Shown here: positions 55,713 to 64,000 of the stretch, one piece after another
Layout of the letters: each line of letters starts with the position of its first letter
How positions within the stretch are numbered: the first letter of the stretch is position 1
Assembly (NCBI GenBank): GCA_943737045.1
Contig: CALSFV010000049.1
Span: 372,001-436,000 of the forward strand
DNA length: 64,000 bases
DNA from: Parapristionchus giblindavisi
Taxonomy: Eukaryota > Nematoda > Chromadorea > Rhabditida > Diplogasteridae
Direction: 5' to 3'
Notes under the pieces: model-generated
Database searches by the model: none
The model's input: the letters and a program-made list of their open reading frames with translations, nothing else
What the model was told of the DNA's origin: nothing
Position numbers and translations under genes: made by a program

Positions 55713-56678
55713 CGTTTTCGTTCTCCGAAACTGTGGAGACATTCGGAAATGAGACACTCGATTATCATGATGATGATGTTTCAAGATTATTCAGTACAAT
55801 GAAAACGAAGTGTGATTATGCGAGAATAAACATGTCAAACCGGACTATACCCAAAACACTCACACTTCATATTAGCGTTGGCCATCCCCCTCCCCTGTCA
55901 CCCCTTTTCCGTTATGTATAATGTATGCTGGAATCAAGAATAAGAATATGAAAAAGAATATATTTATTTTCAGAAAAGCGCTTAAATTTCGGTTCATCAC
56001 CGAAATGTATCTATCATTTCCGTATTTGCTAAGGAATCTCTTCATCCTTTCTTGTCGTACGAATAACTGAAAAATAAAACTTTTCGCTATCATTTACATT
56101 ACATTCATAACTATTCTTGTACATTATCATATACATTATCGTATTCATTTGTTATCATTCATTTCATCCCACCAACATTTGTACACTATCATCTTTGATC
56201 TCGACCACTGAATTAATCATATATAACTATATGCGAGTGACACCGATCTCATGAGCAATCATCTATCTAATAGTACGAATATGGTAATCGCACACCTGGC
56301 CGAAATAGAGGGCTTTTGTATCTCGAAATCGAACATTCTGTGAACCAGTGACAAGTAATTGAATGTTGTCTCAAAATCTATGTCGTATCACATGTTCAGA
56401 TCGCTGGAACTCTCTCTACAAGATGGGATAGCTCTGGATTGAACCGGAGAGAAGTAATCGAATGGCCAGAAACCGAAGATGTGCCGAACTTTTTTGGTAT
56501 GTTGTTTCTGAGTTTAATGTCGGGAGGATGTTTTCCTAATGTAGTCTGTGAATTCCGAATGCAATTTTGGCATACAATGGAATATACACAGCAAATAACA
56601 AATATGTTTCATTCCGTTGATATAATCGGAAGGATTGTGTTCGGAGTAGTAAATACTCTCCGTTACTGCGAAAAATAA
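55713..56678 (+). CDS. Last two exons of an unknown gene
   Basis: Exon 55713-55915 (acceptor CATATTAG; SETVETFGNETLDYHDDDV, PPPLSPLFRY) joins in phase 0 to exon 56400-56678 (acceptor TGTTCAG; LNRREVIEWPETEDVPNFFG, RMQFWHTMEYTQQ, ending RYCEK-TAA). Upstream exons not found. No known domain recognised. Confidence 0.45.
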
Positions 56679-57059
56679 GACAAATTATTTAATTTATTTA
56701 ATTGCACATGGATAGAATTTTTTGAGCTTCTTTCGACATTCAAGGCAGAGAATTTTGGATGCATTTTTACTTGCTACACCAGGTCATATTTGACGATCTT
56801 TCGAATAAACATATCGAGCTTTCAACCATATAGCAAATGCACCGTGTGGAATTATTGTTGATCTTCTGGCGAATTATCTCACGGTTCTGGGGTGAATTTG
56901 CGGACACAGGTGTCCCTCTTCCTCGACGGTCACTTTCCGTGCCGAGTTCCTGATACCGTCGGTTTGCGTGGGAGGCGGTTCTCGAGGGAAAGTTGAGTCG
57001 AAAGAAGATGTTGGTTCTAGGTAGAGCGACTGCTTTAGAATGCTTCATCAGCTTGGAAC

Positions 57060-57230
57060 ATTTCTCCCTCTCTCTCCCTCTCTCTCCCTCTCTCCCTTTC
57101 TCTCTCCCTCTCTCCCTCTCTCCCTCTCTCCCTCTCTCCCTCTCTCCCTTTCTCCCTCTCTCCCTCTCTCCCTTTCTCCCTCTCTCCCTCTCTCTCTCTC
57201 CCTCTCTTCCTCTCTCCCTCTCTCCTTCTA
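57060..57230. repeat. CTCCCTCT microsatellite
   Basis: About 170 bp of CTCCCTCT with CTTT and CTCTCT variants, next to a Tc1-like transposase fragment at about 56770-57000 on the minus strand. Confidence 0.95.
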
Positions 57231-57444
57231 AAAAAAGAATGAAAATGCAAATATGGAAAATGTTTGAATGCAATTCTTGTCACCCTCACTCTACTTCAGT
57301 CGTCCAGAGATTAAATACTGTTACTGATCGAGGTACTATAGAGAGAGGTATGTGGAAATGATTTGATTTGATTTGATTATTATTATATAGTTTCCCCCTC
57401 AATTTCCTGTTTTAATAAATTTTTATTCAATTATTTATTTCAGC

Positions 57445-58016
57445 ATGCATGTAATATCATCAATACTGTTACTACTACTCTACGCGACATCGCCCTCCTC
57501 GGCGTCTCATTCAATATTCTCCTTTATAATAATAATAATTTATCTACGCACGTGTGCGCAATGAGACAGGTAACAATGAAAATACATAGATAATGATTCA
57601 GTTGATACTCATATTCCGTCACAGGAGGAGTGTAAGAGGCGACAATTAAGATTGATAAAGTGAGCGATGAAGGCTTTGAAGGGTTGACCCTTGTCTTGAA
57701 ACTCCGCAGAGACTGGGATGAAACGACTTCAGTCGGGAGCATACTATACAAATGAGCCGCACGTAGAGGAAAGGAGTGATAGCGAGGACTATTTTCACAC
57801 ACAAAAAGTGTTAAATATAACACTTCACAAGGCTTATGTTCTGTGGGTTACCATTTGTCTCTGTGTGGGTTAATGTGTAGTCCCAGATGCGTCCGCGGCC
57901 GATGAGGAGATCGACTACATCGAGTGGCTAGTGGACAAAGATCAGCCTTCTCCCGATGAGAAGCCCGCGCCTGAGGCAGACCGCGCAGGAGAAGAGGAAC
58001 TGTCGCATTACACTGA
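57445..58016 (+). pseudogene. Tyrosinase-like gene start, broken by insertions
   Basis: 57445-57528 is nearly identical to tyrosinase exon 1 (36911) including the signal peptide and the ATTTCAG one base before the ATG. It stops after SIFSF where a LINE is inserted. A second coding-like piece, 57881-58016 (PDASAADEEIDYIEWLVDKD, GEEELSHYT), corresponds loosely to exon 2 and is cut by E5 at 58017. No copper-binding exons were found after E5. Non-functional as it stands. Confidence 0.7.
57529..57800 (-). pseudogene. CR1-like LINE 3' fragment in the tyrosinase pseudogene
   Basis: Minus-strand tail YHSFPLRAAHLYSMLPTEVV, SLRSFKTRVN; 3' end AATAATAAT at the exon junction. Confidence 0.75.
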
Positions 58017-61000
58017 CAAGGGAACCACTTAACCATACCCCATTTTCTTCTAATTTTGATATCCTGGCGTAAATCTACATGGAAAAAGGTTTCTAAAAAG
58101 TTATGTCAAAAGTTCCACATTCGCGTTTTAAGGCCTTCTTCGGGCCTCCGAAAATGCACTGGATTTGCCCAAAATGAGGCCAAAAAATACCAATAGGCCC
58201 AGAAAGTAAAAAATATCCAAAAATGGTCATAAATACACAAAAAGAAGAACTAAAGAGGACCAAAAAGGCCCAAAAATGTTCAAACAATCCCAAAAAGGCC
58301 TAAAAAGCCTCGTTTCAGAGGACCGAAACAGGCCTTAAAAGGCGTTCTCGGTAAGATTGCAGGGAACGGCAAGCAAAGTGGCACAGTTGGTGAAAATCGT
58401 TTATGTGTGCTCAAACTTCACAGGTGGAGTGCCTAGGGGTGGGATACACTTCAGCCAAAAAGTTGGACTCCAAAAGTGATCTTTGATCTTTGATCTCGCG
58501 AAAAATAGATTTGAGATTTTCATATCATGTTATATACCATTCGAAAGAGCGCAAAAAGTTATATTAGAATATGAATTTTCAAAGGTTTTGGTCCAGCCCA
58601 ACGCAAGTAATGCGCGAAAAACCTTATTTTTGGGACATTTTCAATCTTCAAAAAAATAAATCACCACTTTACGATAATCTCCGGGGAAATTCAATGTCGC
58701 TATCTTGTAGGAAATTTAATGTAGAATTTAATAAAAATATTCCGGGAAAAATCTATCTAGTCTAAACATCACTTTTTAAAGCAAATTTATCGCCCGATCG
58801 AGCTTCGATCGAGCCATCAGGTTCGAATCCCACAAAAGGAAATCTTTTGCTGATTTTTCGCGGGCTTACCAAAGCTGCCCGAGGCTTCCCTATGAGCAAA
58901 TTGGCATTTTAAAGTATTTTTTGTCCATTTTTACCAGTTTTATTGACTTTATTACTTCTTGATTTCAATATCTTACTGAATGTATCAATGTGGTCAGATA
59001 TATGTGAATGAGAAGTTAAAATCGATGAGGTGCAGCGTAAAAGAATGAAGAAAGTCGTATGATGAGGTCATTAAGTAATAGTGACGACTCTAAAGAATAC
59101 AATTTGAGCAATCGTAATGAATTTTTGAAAGGTGAAATGACAAGAGAAGGCGAAGAAGTTGATCTCGGTGAGGAAGAGCAGTTATCTTTAATGGAAATGA
59201 TAATATTTATGCGTTTTCGAGAAAACACGGTACAGAAAAGAACGGCTAAAATGTGTGAATGAGACGAACAGGTTGAAATGATGTAAACGGTTTTTGGTGA
59301 ACAAAGAACTGTCGAAATAGAATTACTATGGGAAATAAGGAGATTACATCAATTTTCACTCAGGGAAACTAAAGGTAATCAGGTTTTTAGGTCGTACAAG
59401 AAGCCGTGCTGCTTTAGTAAAGAAGCTATTATGCCTGTAATGAAAGCGTGAGCCTGGGATATTAAAATTGAGACCATTATGAGTAGTATAAAGACGAAAG
59501 AAATGTGTTTTTCGATTAGAGATTTTGTATTTTCCTCTGATAGCTGATTTGATATCGATCTTCTCTTCGTGTTTCAAGGGTATCTAAACTCTTTCGGAAA
59601 ACTCTTTCGAGCTATTTATCAAAAAATAGATATGTGAATGAGAAGAGAAAATCGATGGTCGAAAAATTCATGATGGTCCGAGACCAAATAGTTTATGCCA
59701 CTACCTAACTACTACCGTAATTTAGCTGCCCTATAGTATTGTTGCGAAGTTAACTCCAAATTCGTGGATCCATATTGGTGGATCCTGAATACCGTACTCT
59801 GCTTACAGTAACCCTAGTAACAGTGATCATGAATGCAGTGGTGTATTATGAACTGACTTTATTTCCGGATTCATTTTAATATTCGGTTCTTTGTAAATTC
59901 ATGCTCAGCTCGTTGAAGATACTTTATTTATATATTTTACTATTCAAAATCATGCACGCATGAATTTCGACAAAATACTATAGGATTGAGTGGCTAGATT
60001 ACGGTAGTTTGGCTTACGATATTCAGAAAAGTAAAAGTTAGCTCACTGTTGATATATTGGTATATAGTATTTGGTTTCGGAACATCATGAATTTTTCTAC
60101 CTTGGCAAATTTTCAACCATGAACCCCGGGTTGACTGAAAAAATCAGTTAGCGATTCCCGATATTCGGCAGCAAAATACCGTGCATCCCTATTGATAACA
60201 ATGGTATTGAGCGTATAAAAATCACTTGTTTTATTTGTAGAAGAGACTTTCTTGTTTTGCATGGTTCAGAAACTATGCCGATCTTTTTTATATATGATAT
60301 AGCGCGCGGCGAAGGTCAACCGGGTTAGAGAGGGGCAGCGGAGAGACAATCGAAAGGCGGGGCGAGATGTAGAAGGCTACATGTCGCCCGCCTCTCGATT
60401 GTGACTTCCGTTCGTTAGCACCATTTGTCATTTTCTTATGCAAGTACATTGTATACGCACAATAGTCACGATCGCTGAATAGCTCGAAAGTGTTTCCCTC
60501 ATTGTCATTATCAGATAACTTCTCTTCCTCACCGAGATCAACTTCTTCGCCTTCTCTTGTCATTTCACCTTTCAAAAATTCATTACGATTGCTCAAATTG
60601 TATTCTTTAGAGTCGTCACTATTACTTAATAACCTCATCATACGACTTTCTTCATTCTTTTACGCTGCACCTCATCGATTTTCTCTTCTCATTCACATAT
60701 CTCTGACCACATTGACACATTCAGTGAGATATTTAAATCAAGAAGTAATAAAGTCAATAAAACTGGTCAAAATGGACAAAAATACTTTAAAATGCCAATT
60801 TGCCCATAGGGAAGCCTCGGGCAGCTTTGGTAAGCCCGCGAAAAATCAGCAAAAGATTTTGTCCTTGAGTGGGATTCGAACCTGATGGCTCGATCGAAGC
60901 TCGATCGGGCGATAAATTTGCTTTAAAAGTGATGTTTAGACTAGATAGATTTTCCCCGGAATATTTTTATTAAATTCTTCATTAAATTTCCTACAAGACA

Positions 61001-61467
61001 GCGACATTGAATTTCCCCGGAGATTATCGTAAAGTGGTGATTTATTTTTTTGAAGATTGAAAATGTCCCAAAAATAAGGTTTTTCGCGCATTACTTGCGT
61101 TGGGTTGGACCAAAACCTTTGAAATTTCATATTCTAATATAACTTTTTGCGCTCTTTCGAATGGTATATAACATGATATGAAAATCTCAAATCTATTTTT
61201 CGCGAGATCAAAGATCAAAGATCACTTTTGGAGTCCAACTTTTTGGCTGAAGTGTATCCCACCCCTAGGCACTCCACCTGTGAAGTTTGAGCACACAGAA
61301 ACGATTTTCACCAACTGTGCCACTTTGCTTGCCGGCTTAGCGAGAACGCCTTTTAAAACGCGAATGTGGAACTTTTGACATAACTTTTTAGAAACCTTAT
61401 TCCATGTAGATTTACGCCAGGATATCAAAATTAGAAGAAAATGGGGTATGGTTAAGTGGTTCCCTTG
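58017..61467. mobile_element. CAAGG-family TIR element E5, 3451 bp
   Basis: Starts CAAGGGAACCACTTAACC; ends GTGGTTCCCTTG; TGA at 58014-58016 and 61468-61470. Arms are about 0.95-1.17 kb; the left arm has an extra block at about 58131-58338. Each arm holds GGTTCGAATCCCA-type B box (near 58825 and 60870) and part of an acidic ORF (SDDSKEYNLSNRNEFLKGEM; 59059-59190 plus, 60641-60520 minus). The core holds a LINE fragment (59350-59580, minus) and shared block R (60240-60470). Confidence 0.85.
60240..60470. repeat. Shared block R, copy 2
   Basis: Near-identical to 22135-22365 in the hAT-type element. Confidence 0.7.
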
Positions 61468-61470
61468 TGA

Positions 61471-61640
61471 GAGAAAAAAACCATAGTTCGTATGCTGCGC
61501 TGTAAGCAAACCCTTAAACACAAGGGTTTGAAATCCTTGCATCCAAGGGTTTGCACAACCCTAAGGGTACAAACCTTATATCTAAGGGTTTCAAACCCTT
61601 GTATTTAAGGGTTTGCTTACACGAACTAGGGTTTCTCTCA
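61471..61640. repeat. Foldback repeat of AAGGGTTTG units
   Basis: Inverted halves around GTAAGCAAACCCTTAAA; several AAGGGTTTG copies in both orientations. It resembles telomeric sequence only superficially. Confidence 0.65.
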
Positions 61641-62372
61641 GTGTACGGGGGTGGAGAGAAATCTGCAGAGATTAAAGATCAAAGATCAACTTACGTGTGG
61701 AATTTCTAGTGATCCTCGTTAATCTGACACTTCTTCGATTTCTTGGCAACTACTCCGTAGCATCTTGTTCACCAGGGATGTGCAACGACTTTTTCCGTAA
61801 AATTTGCACGATATAGCTTTCGTATTCGCATAGCTGTAGTTTATAGAGCACCAAACTGCCCTTCTTTGTCTCTTGATTTGTTACTTGCTTTCCTTAAAAA
61901 ATACTCAAATGACGGTCTACCATTCATTATTAGTGGCGATTTCAATTACCCAGATATTAAATGGGATAGCTTATCATCCTCTACTCCAAATGAATTTTTA
62001 GCTTTCATTTGTGATAATCATTTTAATCAATATGTAACCTTTCCTACTAGGGGTGAAAATATACTCGATTTAGTTCTTAGTAATGTAGATTGCATCTCTC
62101 ATGTCTCACCTGCAATACCTTTCAGCGATCACACCAGTATTTCATTTTCATTCAAGTTACAAGGGAATGACCAACCATCCCCGTCGAGTTATGACTAGTG
62201 ACATATACCATTCGAATCGCCATGTGATTCTGATAATACATCGTTAATGACTCGACTCAAACGTTTATGATCTTCGAGAAAATCGATATTGAAATTCGGT
62301 CAAATTCGTGTGGTTTCCTACACAACGCATGCGGATGGGTTGGTGAACTCTACTATCTTCTTTCGAAACATC

Positions 62373-62444
62373 GGCTCGTGTAGTGTAGTGGATAAGATGC
62401 CTGCGTTTACTTTTGACTGTCAAGGGTTCGACCCCCCTTGCCGC
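62373..62444 (+). tRNA. tRNA-like sequence, left arm of E6
   Basis: A box TAGTGTAGTGG, B box GGTTCGACCCC, and a full 5-bp T stem AAGGG/CCCTT with a 7-nt loop. 72 nt. The acceptor stem pairs poorly. Confidence 0.6.
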
Positions 62445-62918
62445 ACTCTTCTTTTGCTGATTTTGTTGCTGTAGAAAGTTTGAAATGTTTTGCTGTGATT
62501 ATGAAAGCTAAAAAAAAGAACACAATCAGCAAGTTTTCTTGATGGAAAAAACACTTCTCAAGGAAAATTGAACTTTGATCTTTTTGTTTATGGCATTATT
62601 TTTTTGAAATCTCCATCTCCCTCTCCCTCACCCGAGGTCGATGTCATGCAATGAATGACCTGAAAAACAGCAATGAGAGTTCAAAGATCAAAGATCATGC
62701 GAGTACGGTAAGCGCTTCCATTTCTTCTTGGACTGTCTTCCAAAGCCTTGATGTCATTGTTCTTCCTGTTCATTCATTATGTGCCCCAGATGTGAAAACT
62801 GTATTTTCTTTACTTCACTCATTTTGTTGTTCAAACTTGTTGGGTGTGTTCTTTTTTTCTATAATCACAGCAAAACATTTCAAACTTTCTACAGCAACAA
62901 AATCAGCAAAAGAAGAGT

Positions 62919-62990
62919 GCGGCAAGGGGGGTCGAACCCTTGACAGTCAAAAGTAAACGCAGGCATCTTATCCACTACACTACACGAGCC
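62919..62990 (-). tRNA. tRNA-like sequence, right arm of E6
   Basis: Perfect or near-perfect inverted copy of 62373-62444. Confidence 0.6.
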
Positions 62991-64000
62991 GATGTTTCGA
63001 AAGAAGATAGTAGAGTTCACCAACCCATCCACATGCGTTGTGTAGGAAAACACACGAATTTGACCGAATTTCAATATCGATTTTCTCGAAGATCATAAAC
63101 GTTTGAGTCGAGTCATTAACGATGCATTATCAGAATCACATGGCGAGTCGAATGACACATGTCACTAGTCATAACTCGACGGGGATGGTTGGTCATTCCC
63201 TTGTTAGATATTAAAGGTTCAACAAAACAAGTATTGTCTCGCAATTATCGGTTGGCTAACTGGAATCAAATTATTAATGAAATATTTTATCATGATTGGA
63301 CAATAGCGCTTTCTTCCCTTGATGCAAATCAATCTTTTGACTATTTCTCTGATTTTATTAATTACATTCTTGAGCTCTATGTTCCTCGGTCCACTGCTAT
63401 TTCATGTAAATACCCACGCACTCTGCGCATACTTTATGGTAAATGCAAACGAATTCATTCAATTTCTCCAAATAGTCATTTAGCCTTTGAGCTTAAGAAA
63501 CGTCTTGATAGGGCATTGCATAGATACGATTGTTCCAATGAAGTGCGATCACTTAAAGATAGAAAACTTTATTTTAAGCTCACTAAAGATCGTTTAAATT
63601 CTCCAAAACTCGCAACTCCAGGTATCATTGGTTCAAATGGCGCATCACTAGTTACTGATAAAGAAAAGTGTAATGCTTTTGCTAATTTTTTCTCTTCAGT
63701 TTTGACTCCGCCCCAACTTTCTCCTCTTCCTAAACAATCAACAAATGTTCCTTTACTCGAATCTATTTCATTCTCTGCCACAGATATTTCTCTAGCAATC
63801 TCCAAAATGGCACCTAAAATTAATTTGTCGCCAGATGGGATCCCAAATATAGTCTATGTAAAATGCAAATATGCAATGATATCACCACTTCTTATAATTT
63901 TCAATAAAAGTATGCTCTCCGGTATGGTTCCGGAACTATGGAAAAAAGCGTTAGTTAAACCAATCCCGAAAGCATCTGGTAATAATTCGATCACAAACTT

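Larger units (their letters stand above)
62160..63203. mobile_element. CAAGG-family TIR element E6, 1044 bp, inside the LINE
   Basis: Starts CAAGGGAATGACC; ends GGTCATTCCCTTG; TTA at 62157-62159 and 63204-63206. Arms about 340 bp, core about 360 bp with no clear ORF. The LINE frame is interrupted exactly at the target site. Confidence 0.9.
61783..64000 (+). pseudogene. CR1-like LINE, 5' truncated, interrupted by E6
   Basis: Before E6 the frame gives an apurinic-endonuclease domain (AVVYRAPNCPS, ISGDFNYPDIKWD, and the SDH triad end in FSDHTSISF). After E6, from 63207, it resumes with linker and reverse transcriptase N-terminus (SPDGIPNIVY, SGMVPELWKKALVKPIPK) and runs off the window in an open frame. 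5' truncation is usual for LINEs. Confidence 0.85.

Noticed and set aside
61488..61635. Telomere-like AACCCTTA/AAGGGTTTG repeats
   Set aside because: Units are irregular and arranged as a foldback in both orientations; not a telomeric array.

Overview
The window is eukaryotic and most likely from a nematode. Coding exons are short and GC-richer than the AT-rich introns, and most acceptors read TTTCAG. Several ATGs follow an AG acceptor by 0-1 nt, the pattern of spliced-leader trans-splicing. The genes include a tyrosinase, Ly6-type secreted proteins and a Lys/Glu-rich protein, and Tc1/mariner, hAT, CR1-like LINE and Penelope-like elements are present. I cannot name the species. All multi-exon models were spliced by eye; phases were checked and agree except where stated. 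Layout: 1-2135, end of one TIR element and a long inverted repeat with a T-arm-like sequence in each arm. 2.8-6.6 kb, a mariner and a Tc1-like element flanking a tiny gene for an 8-cysteine secreted peptide (minus). 8.1-12.4 kb, a 619-aa secreted Thr-rich protein (minus). 14.2-16.7 kb, a Lys/Glu-rich protein (minus). 18.6-22.5 kb, short TIR elements and a hAT copy with a perfect 8-bp target duplication. 22.6-26.9 kb, a Ly6-type protein fused to a long charged helix (plus). 27.2-32.7 kb, a Gly/Trp/Asn-rich protein made of phase-1 mini-exons, whose last intron holds a nearly intact Penelope-like retroelement with an N-terminal GIY-YIG domain. 33.2-34.9 kb, a second Ly6-type gene. 36.9-43.7 kb, a 16-exon tyrosinase. 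46.4-47.1 kb, part of an unknown gene. 47.2-53.6 kb, a single-pass membrane protein (minus) loaded with TIR elements. 55.7-56.7 kb, the end of an unknown gene. 57.4-58.0 kb, a tyrosinase-like pseudogene broken by a LINE and a TIR element. 58-61.5 kb, that TIR element. 61.8-64 kb, a CR1-like LINE split by another TIR element. Three repeat systems dominate the non-coding DNA. First, a family of large inverted-repeat elements with CAAGG termini and 3-bp TNA target duplications; three complete members (plus two related or partial cases) carry tRNA-like Pol III box sequences in both arms. Second, short palindromic MITEs, one family with about 18 copies, mostly in introns and gaps. Third, a GATCTTT heptamer that recurs in introns. 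The most unusual signal is a pair of 83-nt RNA structures (9684-9766 and 32453-32535) that have the whole hammerhead ribozyme core, CUGAAGA, GAAA and GUC, with stems I, II and III all covarying, but with the strands in a permuted, pseudoknotted order I do not know from any described hammerhead. One lies about 540 nt after the Penelope-like ORF and the other inside a TIR element in an intron.
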